This document shows positions 9,201 to 15,439 of a stretch of 64,000 bases of DNA, one piece after another. Numbering within the stretch: position 1 is the stretch's first letter; each line of letters opens with the position of its first letter. The notes under the pieces were generated by a model, which saw only the letters and a program-made list of their open reading frames with translations, ran no database searches and was not told the origin of the DNA. The position numbers and the translations under genes are program-made. The stretch lies in NCBI GenBank assembly GCA_964561605.1, contig CAZLQD010000051.1:62001-126000 (forward strand), given 5' to 3'. Origin of the DNA: JALUZX01 sp964561605. Lineage in GTDB: Bacteria; Planctomycetota; UBA1135; JALUZX01.

Positions 9201-9439
9201 GCGGCGGCCCTGGCCTCCGCCAGGAGGCGTTCCTTGGCCCCGGAGAAATAGAGGGAGCCCGGCCGGATCATCTTGAGGGCCACCATCCGTTTCAGGGAGA
9301 CCTGTTCGGCCAGGTAGACCTCGGTGGCTCCCCCACCCCCGAGTTTCCGGATCAGGCGGAAGTCCCCGAGCTCACTGGGGAGCCTCGCAGCCTTCCTGCG
9401 CGGGCTGGGAAGGCGCCTCTTGGGATCGATGGGCTTCAT
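6254..9439 (-). CDS. Transmembrane Ser/Thr protein kinase with 14 WD40 repeats
   Basis: This 1061-residue protein has a Hanks-type kinase domain at about 27-295, a single membrane helix at about 319-338, a short helical linker and a WD40 region from about 408 to the end. The kinase has the Gly loop (LGGGGATEVYLAE), the ATP-anchoring lysine (VALKM, K56) and GTPEYMAPE. The catalytic loop reads HGDIKPAN (G153 replaces the Arg of HRD) and the Mg loop reads DFD (172-174) rather than DFG. I count 14 WD-like blades, with typical ends such as DGTARIWEL and NDRTARLWSL, which would make two seven-bladed propellers. The topology suggests an outside propeller sensor and a cytoplasmic kinase. The start at 9439 has GGAGAG upstream; a TTG 30 bp earlier is an alternative. 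It converges on the EI-like gene with 32 bp between stops. Confidence 0.92.
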   Translation of the reverse strand: MKPIDPKRRLPSPRRKAARLPSELGDFRLIRKLGGGGATEVYLAEQVSLKRMVALKMIRPGSLYFSGAKERLLAEARAAARIRHPAICPIFDAGEAGGIPFLVMPFIEGRNLAAWIREKGAPAGQKTVKEVLAILAETSRAIHAAHEAGLVHGDIKPANILVTPEGKPVVLDFDMADHEGRGSLEGGIFPGFLGTPEYMAPERLGPAPAPPSPRSDVFSLGVTLYECLTGKKPFHGPTLERVRQNILSGSFPDPRRLNPALSRDLCLVLATAMEEDPEKRYHTALDFAQDLERILRGEPVLARPPSIARKVKRWVSKNLVLSGTLVLLVLALGLTLYFLENLREADQKNRILLRETKALALSGASAHLFRQDQALSLLLARAALEKAVLPQSLSQIQAVVAGIREKSLFKGHKGIVRHIQFSPNGWWLLTRSLDGTARTWGLDGKALGVIGGKKNRIQAACFLPGGKSIFTVDSRAEAARWTLFGKKIASFKIASFPRQRYLLSSKAGFLLTWSRAGKTALYALDGSWKRILPDEPRGMRNFAVAPMGGIIAEGGEHGVVRLRDLRGNLLKKWKVQDHPLRRLAVSPDGRTLATGTNRGDIRIWNREGKVLNILKGHFGSIFHLLFSPDGKWLLSAGYDHTLRLWKPTSTTPVWIKGLQPGFLKVHFSPGSGRIVLVYNQGIVQVYDLGGTLLAHIHGHYAPIQDGILSSTGDLLATVSNDRTARLWSLRPGGYPLLDHALPYRLGKRGTPRRRPAVEHGAFFPGGNKVVTATLGGAVRVWTVHGTILKAAFGKDLAGVEVSPSGKYLLVTWTDGSILVKEAESFRTRTYIHVEGARRIRPAIFSRDGKLVLACRAYGSPRVWTREGRLLRVLPPKAGSFPTYDFFPSGKAILFVTKDVFVQGWTLSGRKWFSFPARGSRVTFARLSPKGNKILLGRENGRIDLVNLQGKVLAHLLGHTQAIVWAEFSSDGTRVVSASKDKTARVWRAADGKPVMVLKGHERIVTCARFSPSGDRVLTCSTDGTARIWELRPDRILRIARRLSTRDFTPRERKEFAGLLED

Positions 9440-9512
9440 GGCTGTCTCTCCAGGAGGGATTCCTGGCAAGGAGGATTTTCCACCCGGTCCCGGTGGGATG
9501 GCAACCCCTCTT

Positions 9513-10289
9513 TCAAGAGCCGTCCTTCTTCCCTATGCAGACCAGGGAGTGGCCCACGGGGAAGGAGATCTTGTCCAGGAGAAACCTCTCCGAGGAGAAG
9601 ATCAGGGCGAAGGCGGCGTTCACCGGGGGAATGAACCGGTGGGTCAGGTTCGTGGTCTGGTCGTCCGGAGGGGAGAAGAACCGCTCCTTGAACTTCTTGA
9701 TGAGAAGGACCGGGAGGATCATGGGAAAGAGGAATGCGTTGATGTAGGTGGCCTTGACCACCCGGAACCCCGCGTCCTCGAGTTTCCCGGTCAATTCGGG
9801 CCTTGAATACCGCCTCTGGTGGTGGGAGACCTTGTCGTTGAGGGAGTAGAGCCACTGGTGGGCCGGGACGGATATGAAGACGTGTCCTCCCGGGCGGAGG
9901 ATGCGGAAGCTCTCTTCCAGGACCTTCCTGTCGTCGGGGATGTGTTCCAGTGTATCGAAGAGGGCCACCAGGTCGGTGGACTCGTCGCGGAAGGGGAGGT
10001 CGTATCCCGAGGCCGTGATCACGTTCCTGCTGCCCCGACTGCGGCAGACCTTGATCCAGTCGTGGGCGATGTCCATGCCGATCACGTTTCCGTACTCGGC
10101 CAGCCGGTTCAGGAATCCCCCCGCGCCGCATCCGATCTCCAGGATGACCATGTCCTCACGGCCGTCCACTACGAGCCGGTCCAGGAGGTGGAAGAAGATC
10201 TTCCTGCGCCCGATGAACCAGAAGTGGCTCTCTTCCAGCTCGTAGAACTGGCGGTAGACCGTTTCTTCCATCCTCTCGTCGCGCTTCAT
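9513..10289 (-). CDS. SAM-dependent class I methyltransferase
   Basis: The 258-residue cytoplasmic methyltransferase has the SAM-binding motif I (ILEIGCGAGGFL, about residues 50-60), a motif II/post-I acidic pair and the LFDTLEHIPDD segment typical of Methyltransf_11 enzymes. A hydrophobic C-terminal stretch (FLFPMILPVLLIKKF) suggests membrane association. It is the last gene of a four-gene operon, and its ATG overlaps the stop of the preceding methyltransferase by 4 bp (ATGA). Its neighbours (glycosyltransferase, UGM-like flavoprotein, second methyltransferase) suggest a lipid-linked sugar or polymer end group as substrate; that is inference. Confidence 0.85.
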   Translation of the reverse strand: MKRDERMEETVYRQFYELEESHFWFIGRRKIFFHLLDRLVVDGREDMVILEIGCGAGGFLNRLAEYGNVIGMDIAHDWIKVCRSRGSRNVITASGYDLPFRDESTDLVALFDTLEHIPDDRKVLEESFRILRPGGHVFISVPAHQWLYSLNDKVSHHQRRYSRPELTGKLEDAGFRVVKATYINAFLFPMILPVLLIKKFKERFFSPPDDQTTNLTHRFIPPVNAAFALIFSSERFLLDKISFPVGHSLVCIGKKDGS

Positions 10290-11200
10290 TCCGTCCCTCC
10301 GGGGCCCGGCTTCCTGCAGGCGGCCACGAGCTCGTCGAAGAGGTTCACGTAGAAGGCGGTTTTCCGGAACCCTGCCAGGGGCGAGAGAATCCAGGAGAGA
10401 GCCGGGTGGATCCGGCCCACCCTCTCGGCCACGAAGGCGGGGGAGACCAGCTTCCCTCCGAAACGCCCGGTCATGGAGAGGATCGACAGGCCGGTCTCCT
10501 TCTCCAGGAGCCTTCTCAGCGTATAGGGGGAGAAGTGGTAGAGATGCTCGCTGTGCTTGAAGTGCTGCCACTTCCTTCCCAGGATCCTGGCGAAGAGGCT
10601 GTCCACGTTCTGGGTCTCCAGGATGAGAACGCCTCCGGGCTTCAACATGGCGGCGGCGGCGGCGAGGAAGGAGACCGGGTCCGGGGTGTGCTCCACAACG
10701 TCCCAAAGGGTGACCAGGTCGAAGCTCTCCTTCTCGAAGGGGGCCTCCTCCAGGAGACCCGTGAAGATCTCCGTTCCGGGGAGGTTCTTCCTGGCCTCCT
10801 CGGCGATGGGGCGGGATGGCTCCACGCCGGCGCATTCCCAGCCCTCCTCCTTCGCCACCGAGAGGAAGTAACCGGCGGCGCAACCTACATCCAGGCACCG
10901 GCCCGGCGGAGAGGCGAAGGGGCGGACGAAGCGCATCCGGATCCGGAAGGTGCGCTCGTAGAAGTCCCGTTCCGCCGAGTAGTCGGCGTAGCCCCGCACC
11001 TTGGGGGAGTCGCTCTTCCAGTAGCTCTCGTCGTAGACCTCCTCCAGGAGGGCTCCGGGAGGCAGCCTGGGGGTCACGTAGACCAGGCCGCAGTCGGCGC
11101 ATCGGACCACGGAGAAGGGCTCTTCCCTGAAGAGGGTCCTTCTCCCGGAGCACTTGCAGAGAGCGCAGGCCTCCACCTCCCGGAGGGCCTCTGCCTTCAT
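10286..11200 (-). CDS. SAM-dependent methyltransferase with N-terminal zinc ribbon-like Cys motif
   Basis: The protein has 304 residues. The N terminus carries two Cys pairs (CALCKC and CADCGLVYV), the metal-binding module often seen on methyltransferases of surface-sugar loci. A Methyltransf_23-type domain follows with CLDVGCAAGYFLSVA, LWDVVEHTPDP and LKPGGVLILETQN. The ATG at 11200 overlaps the stop of the flavoprotein gene (ATGA), and the next methyltransferase starts in its own stop codon. Such Cys-methyltransferases commonly act on nucleotide sugars or on glycans of O-antigen and exopolysaccharide. The exact substrate cannot be read from sequence. Confidence 0.85.
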   Translation of the reverse strand: MKAEALREVEACALCKCSGRRTLFREEPFSVVRCADCGLVYVTPRLPPGALLEEVYDESYWKSDSPKVRGYADYSAERDFYERTFRIRMRFVRPFASPPGRCLDVGCAAGYFLSVAKEEGWECAGVEPSRPIAEEARKNLPGTEIFTGLLEEAPFEKESFDLVTLWDVVEHTPDPVSFLAAAAAMLKPGGVLILETQNVDSLFARILGRKWQHFKHSEHLYHFSPYTLRRLLEKETGLSILSMTGRFGGKLVSPAFVAERVGRIHPALSWILSPLAGFRKTAFYVNLFDELVAACRKPGPGGTE

Positions 11201-12630
11201 CCGAAGTACTCCTTCCCTGTGGCCACGTCGGCGTGCCCCGCGTCCCTCCCCTCCAGGAAGGCCCAGGCCATCCGGCGGCCCATCTCCACCGACTGGTCCA
11301 TGTTGTTGTAGCGGAAGAGACCCTGCCTTCCGCCGGTCTCCAGGTTCTCCATCCCGGCCAGGAAGGCCCGCAGGGGGGCCAGGTTCTCCTTGTAGCGGAG
11401 GTCGTAGACCGGGTAGGCGTGGGTCATCTTCCTCACGAAACCCTCCAGGACCTCTTCCCTCTTCACGAGCCCGACGGTCTCCATGTCCTTCACGGCCACC
11501 TGGAGGGCGCTCTCGGTGTCCATGTTCCACACGTCGTCCCCCTTCCTGCAGGTGATCTCCGTGCAGATCATGGTCTTGCCCTCCGGGGCGTTGAAGGGGG
11601 AGAAGTTGCGGAATTCGCTGATCCGATGAACCGTAAGGTGGTTCTCGGGAAGGTAGATCCAGCTGTCGGGGGAGACCGAGGGCTTGTCCAGGATCAGGAA
11701 GACGAAGACGATCCCGATGTAGTGGAGGTTCGAGCAGGCTTCCAGGACCTGCTCGGAGGGCGGCGGATCCAGGAGGTGGATGAGGGACGTGATGGGGATC
11801 GTGGAGAGGACCCGGTCGGGCTCGAAGACTTCGGGCTCCTCCCCCCCGGCGTGGAGGGCCGTGACGCGGCTTCCCTTCCGGGCGAGTCTCTCCACGGGAG
11901 CGCCCAGGGCGATCTCTCCGCCGTATTCGCGGATCTTGTCGACGTAGGAGCGGGCGATGGCGCCGATGCCTCCCTCCCTGGGATAGAGGAACTCCGTGAC
12001 GAGGGTCCTTGGAGTGTTCCCCTTCTTGCGGGAGAGGGTCTTCTTCACGGTGTCCCAGAGGGAGAGGAGGGTGATCCTCTGGGCTGCCCAGTCGGCGGAG
12101 ATCTCCCTGGGCGACATGCCCCAGGCCTTGGCCGTGTAGGTGCCGAAGAAGATCCGGTAGAGGGTCCTTCCGAACCTCTTGACCACCCAGTCCTCGAAGT
12201 TGTCGTCGGGAATGCGGCTCAGGCCGGTGCGGACCTTGAAGCGGACCCAGAAGTAGTCGAGGAAGGCCCGGACCAGGAGGTGGGGCGGGAGGGCGGTGAG
12301 GACGTTCTTTGCCTTCAGAGGGTAGTCGAAGAACTTGCCGAACAGGTGGATCCTGGAGAGTCGTTGGGCCGTGAGCTTGTTCGCCCCCAGGATCTCCTCC
12401 ACGTGGGCCTTGAGGGCGTCGTCTTTCGTGTGGAAACGGTGGGGGCCGAAGTCGTAGACGAATTCCTCCCCCTCCTTCGAGCGGTGGGTGAAGGAGGCCG
12501 CCATTCCCCCCGGGAAGGTCTCCTTCTCGAAGACCTTGACGGGAACGCCCTTCCGGGCCAGCTCGTAGGCACAGGAGAGGCCGGCCAGGCCGGCTCCCAG
12601 GACGGCGACCTTCTTCTTGGGGGGGCTCAT
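11197..12630 (-). CDS. FAD-dependent oxidoreductase, UDP-galactopyranose mutase/amine oxidase-like
   Basis: The protein has 477 residues and a canonical N-terminal FAD-binding motif (VAVLGAGLAGLSCAYELARKG). YDFGPHRFHTKDDA follows, a segment placed as in UGM-type flavoproteins, and the C terminus (RYNNMDQSVEMGRRMA) is typical of the NAD(P)-binding Rossmann/amine oxidase superfamily found beside glycosyltransferases. It probably rearranges or oxidises a sugar nucleotide or polyprenyl-sugar for the product made by this operon. A simple HemY or phytoene desaturase role is less likely given the context. Its ATG overlaps the stop of the upstream glycosyltransferase by 4 bp, and its own stop overlaps the next ATG. 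Confidence 0.8.
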   Translation of the reverse strand: MSPPKKKVAVLGAGLAGLSCAYELARKGVPVKVFEKETFPGGMAASFTHRSKEGEEFVYDFGPHRFHTKDDALKAHVEEILGANKLTAQRLSRIHLFGKFFDYPLKAKNVLTALPPHLLVRAFLDYFWVRFKVRTGLSRIPDDNFEDWVVKRFGRTLYRIFFGTYTAKAWGMSPREISADWAAQRITLLSLWDTVKKTLSRKKGNTPRTLVTEFLYPREGGIGAIARSYVDKIREYGGEIALGAPVERLARKGSRVTALHAGGEEPEVFEPDRVLSTIPITSLIHLLDPPPSEQVLEACSNLHYIGIVFVFLILDKPSVSPDSWIYLPENHLTVHRISEFRNFSPFNAPEGKTMICTEITCRKGDDVWNMDTESALQVAVKDMETVGLVKREEVLEGFVRKMTHAYPVYDLRYKENLAPLRAFLAGMENLETGGRQGLFRYNNMDQSVEMGRRMAWAFLEGRDAGHADVATGKEYFG

Positions 12631-13355
12631 TTCGCAGCGCTCCTGAGGAATTTCTTCTTCGTGATCACTTTCCACATGGCCCAGGCCGTCCTGGCCTGCT
12701 TGAAGAACGTCCCGGAGTGCTTGGAGTCCCCTCCGAGCCTCGGGCTGTAGGTCACGGGAATCTCGATGCACCTGAGGCCGTGGACCAGGACCTCCACCAT
12801 CATCTCCGGGCTGAAGGCCGGTCCTCCTTCCCGGAGGTGGTCCCTGATCTTGAGGAAGGTCTCCTTCCAGAGGGCCCGGTAGGTGCATCCCACGTCGGTG
12901 AAGCGGGGTTCCCACTTGAGGAACCAGAGGAGCTCCAGGTACTTGGCCATGAACACGTTTCCCCACCTGAGGAGGGAGCGCATGTTGGCTCCTTGCTGGA
13001 CGAGCTGGCGGGTCGTGCGGGTGCCGATCACCATGCCGGCGTCTTCCAGGTAGACCAGGAGCTTCACCAGGTCCCGGGCGAGGAAGGAACCGTCCGCCTC
13101 GGTGAGGACCAGGATGTCCCCTTGGGCTTCGCTCATCCCCCGCATCAGGGCCCGCCCGTAGCCGGGCTCTTTCTCCTCCACCACCCTTGCCCCGGCGGCC
13201 CGGGCCTTCTCGGCCGTCTGGTCGGTGCAGTTGTTGTCCACCACGAGGACTTCGTCCACGTGGGGTTCGGCGGAGAAGGAAGACACCACCTCCTGGATGG
13301 TCTCTTCCTCGTTGTAAGCCGGTATGACGACTGTGACCTTGTGGTTCTTGAACAT
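12627..13355 (-). CDS. Family 2 glycosyltransferase (DPM/DPG synthase-like)
   Basis: This 242-residue GT-A enzyme has VTVVIPAYNEEETI at the N terminus, a VVDNNCTDQT nucleotide-sugar segment and LTEADGSFLARD in place of the classical DADG metal motif. The RWGNVFMAKYL and GCTYRALWKETF blocks are typical of polyprenyl-phosphate glycosyltransferases. It lacks a long C-terminal membrane domain. It is the first gene of the minus-strand operon that continues with the UGM-like flavoprotein and two methyltransferases, all with 4-bp start/stop overlaps. It likely charges a lipid carrier with a sugar that the later enzymes modify. No strong ribosome site precedes the ATG at 13355, so the start is moderately sure. 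Confidence 0.85.
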   Translation of the reverse strand: MFKNHKVTVVIPAYNEEETIQEVVSSFSAEPHVDEVLVVDNNCTDQTAEKARAAGARVVEEKEPGYGRALMRGMSEAQGDILVLTEADGSFLARDLVKLLVYLEDAGMVIGTRTTRQLVQQGANMRSLLRWGNVFMAKYLELLWFLKWEPRFTDVGCTYRALWKETFLKIRDHLREGGPAFSPEMMVEVLVHGLRCIEIPVTYSPRLGGDSKHSGTFFKQARTAWAMWKVITKKKFLRSAAK

Positions 13356-13401
13356 AAGTTGCCCGGGGGCGGAAAGCTTAAGGTCTCCCTCCTTTGGGGC
13401 A

Positions 13402-13434
13402 AGTCTACCCTGGAATCCCTCCTTCAAGAGGGAT
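13402..13434 (-). promoter_or_regulatory. Inverted repeat next to a possible -10 element upstream of the GT2 operon
   Basis: ATCCCTC (13415-13421) and GAGGGAT (13428-13434) form a perfect 7-bp inverted repeat with a 6-bp centre. Read on the minus strand it lies just upstream of TAGACT (13402-13407), a fair -10 element about 50 bp before the ATG at 13355. No good -35 is seen where one would be expected, so the repeat could be an operator that replaces or covers it. It could alternatively be a hairpin ending the region. Confidence 0.3.
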
Positions 13435-13493
13435 CGGCCCCGGAGGAGAGAGAAATGAAGGCGGGCGTCTCCATTCGGGCCGCCGGGAGGGGC

Positions 13494-14198
13494 TCAGGGA
13501 AGGCCGGGACGGGCGAAACGGGAGAGGGGACACCCCTTGCAGGAGGGCCTGGTCCGGCACCAGCCCGCCCCGATTCGAACCAGGAGGGCGTGGTATTCCC
13601 TGTAGAGGGCCAGGTCGGCCGGGAGCCGGGCCTCGAACCAGGCCCGGATCTCCTCGTAGGGGAGCTTGGGGTCGAAGAGGCCGTGGCGGCCCCCGATCCG
13701 CCTGGTGTAAGCGTCCACGACGAAGACGAGCTTCCCCGCCCCGTAGCAGAGGATCGAGTCGGCCGTCTCGGGACCGATCCCCTCCAGGGCGAGGAGGGCC
13801 CGCCTGGCCTCCTCCAGGGGGAGTCGGGCCAGCCCTTCCACTCCTCCTCCGCACTCTCCCTGGAGCCACTCCAGGAAGATCCTCAGCCGCCGGGCCTTCT
13901 GGCGGAAGTAGCCCGAGGGGCGGATCTCTTTCTCAAGTTCCTCCAAGGGAAGGGCCAGGAGGGCCCGGGGCGAGTCCATCACCCCCCGGGCCAGGAGGTT
14001 CTCCACGGCCCGGGAGGCTCCCTTCCAGGATGTGTTCTGGGCCAGGATGGCCCCCACGCAGACCTCCAGGGGAGTTTCGGCGGGCCACCAGCGGGAGGGC
14101 CCCAGGGCGGCCAGGGCGGCCCGGTAGATGCGGGCCGCCCTGGAGGAGCCCTCCCAGGAGGGGGCGGGGAGCCGAACCGGGGGGAGGCCCGGGCTCAC
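13494..14198 (-). CDS. HhH-GPD DNA glycosylase related to endonuclease III (COG2231/MagIII-like)
   Basis: The 234-residue base-excision repair enzyme has the helix-hairpin-helix LEGIGPETADSILCYG followed by FVVDAYTRRIG, which supplies the catalytic Asp. In Nth the helix-hairpin-helix carries a catalytic lysine (GRKTA); here it is glutamate (GPETA), as in the monofunctional COG2231/MagIII group, so glycosylase activity without lyase activity is expected. A Cys cluster near the end (GWCRTRPSCKGCPL) has three cysteines in iron-sulfur-like spacing. The start is a GTG at 14198 that overlaps the stop of the secreted-protein gene (GTGA). It lacks a clear ribosome site, so translation is probably coupled. 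Confidence 0.82.
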   Translation of the reverse strand: MSPGLPPVRLPAPSWEGSSRAARIYRAALAALGPSRWWPAETPLEVCVGAILAQNTSWKGASRAVENLLARGVMDSPRALLALPLEELEKEIRPSGYFRQKARRLRIFLEWLQGECGGGVEGLARLPLEEARRALLALEGIGPETADSILCYGAGKLVFVVDAYTRRIGGRHGLFDPKLPYEEIRAWFEARLPADLALYREYHALLVRIGAGWCRTRPSCKGCPLSRFARPGLP

Positions 14199-15283
14199 AG
14201 GTAGGTGAAGCGGGTCACCAGCCCCTGGCCCGGCCAGGCGTATTCCGCCCAGGAGGGCCACTTGCCGGTCCATCCGGGAAACTGGAATTGGACCCCCGAG
14301 CTGAGGACCACTCCAAGGGGAAGGGCCGGATCCAGGGCGAGCCACTGGCAATAGAGGATCGCTCCTTTGTAGACGGGCTGGTCGGGGACCTTCTGGAGGA
14401 TCGTGGCGGAACCCACGCTGGAAGTGGAGGCCGGACCCAGGACGGCCACCGGCGCCAGGAGGAGGCTGCACCTGGTGCCGGGGAGGAGGAAGGGCAGGGG
14501 CGTGGCGCCCCACTTGTCCTTCCTGTATCCCAGGAAGAGGACGGCCGTGCTGCTTCGCTTGAGCTGGCTTCCTGAGAAGAAGATCCTCCAGGTGCTTCCG
14601 CTCTTGGTTCCCGTGACCGAGGCCAGGGCGGGCCAGCCCTGGTCCGAAGCAGTGCAACCCTTTCCGTAGGCGGCGGAGGTCAGGGCCCGCATGTTCATGG
14701 CCCATTTCACCCTTCCCACGGCCGGATCGTTGACGAAGTCGAAAGGCCCTCCCCCCGAAGCCGACCGGTTCATGATCATCACTTCCCAGACGAGGGGCTT
14801 CTTCTTGTAGATGAAGGGAACCTTGAAGGGGAGTTTGTAGGCGAAGGGGGCCGGCGCCGTGGTGTGGACCGTGGCCGGCCAGTTGACCTTGAGGAATTTC
14901 TGGGGACCTGTGGAGCCGAAGACCACGGTGGTCTTGTCCTTGCCCAGGTTCTTGTCGAAGTCCTTCTGGACTCCCCCCGGGCCCACGGCGGAAGTGGCCA
15001 TCACCAGTTTCAGCTCGAAGGAAAAAGCCCGGAAGGCGTAGGTGGACCCGCCGTCGCGGCGCCAGGCCAGGCCCTGGATGATTCCCACCGTCACGGGAAG
15101 GTCGCCGTGGACCTGCTGATACCTCCAGTAGGGACTTCCCGTCCCGAAGGGAAAGACGTTGTTGCTCCCTCCTTCCTTGGTGGCGTAGCCCTTGGGCGAG
15201 ACGAAGGTCTTGACGCTCTGGGCGGGAAGGAGGGGAAAGGCGGAGAGTGCCAGGATGGGGAAAAGGAAGGCTGAGTTCCGCAT
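14195..15283 (-). CDS. Secreted protein of unknown function, paralogue 1
   Basis: This 362-residue protein has a clear signal peptide (MRNSAFLFPILALSAFPLLPAQ, cleavage after AQ at about residue 22) and a strong ribosome site (AGGAGG, 8 nt before ATG). The mature part starts FVSPKGYATKEGG and contains the repeated family landmarks YWRYQQVHGDL, LAWRRDGG, an FGKGC-like Cys segment (AYGKGCTASDQ) and a C-terminal GLVTRFTYL. The same landmarks recur in the protein at 60954-62048. The composition (beta-rich, few charged residues, AL.LGVVLSS near the end) suits an extracellular beta-sandwich. I associate the family with planctomycete genomes from memory; no enzymatic motif is visible. It is translationally coupled to the downstream DNA glycosylase. 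Confidence 0.8.
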   Translation of the reverse strand: MRNSAFLFPILALSAFPLLPAQSVKTFVSPKGYATKEGGSNNVFPFGTGSPYWRYQQVHGDLPVTVGIIQGLAWRRDGGSTYAFRAFSFELKLVMATSAVGPGGVQKDFDKNLGKDKTTVVFGSTGPQKFLKVNWPATVHTTAPAPFAYKLPFKVPFIYKKKPLVWEVMIMNRSASGGGPFDFVNDPAVGRVKWAMNMRALTSAAYGKGCTASDQGWPALASVTGTKSGSTWRIFFSGSQLKRSSTAVLFLGYRKDKWGATPLPFLLPGTRCSLLLAPVAVLGPASTSSVGSATILQKVPDQPVYKGAILYCQWLALDPALPLGVVLSSGVQFQFPGWTGKWPSWAEYAWPGQGLVTRFTYL

Positions 15284-15439
15284 GGTTCGTTTCCTCCTGT
15301 GGGGGTGGGGGGAACGGCATGTTACTTCCCCTGGAGGTCCGGGAAAAGGACGGCCCGGCCCTCTATCCGCCTTCTCCTGGTTTCTTCCCCCCCTCCGTGG
15401 TAGGAAGGTGGGCCTTCCCCCGAAACAGGAGGGCTAGAG

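Noticed and set aside
13494..14198. Canonical endonuclease III (nth)
   Set aside because: The catalytic lysine of the helix-hairpin-helix is Glu and the Cys cluster is shorter, so the MagIII/COG2231 group fits better.
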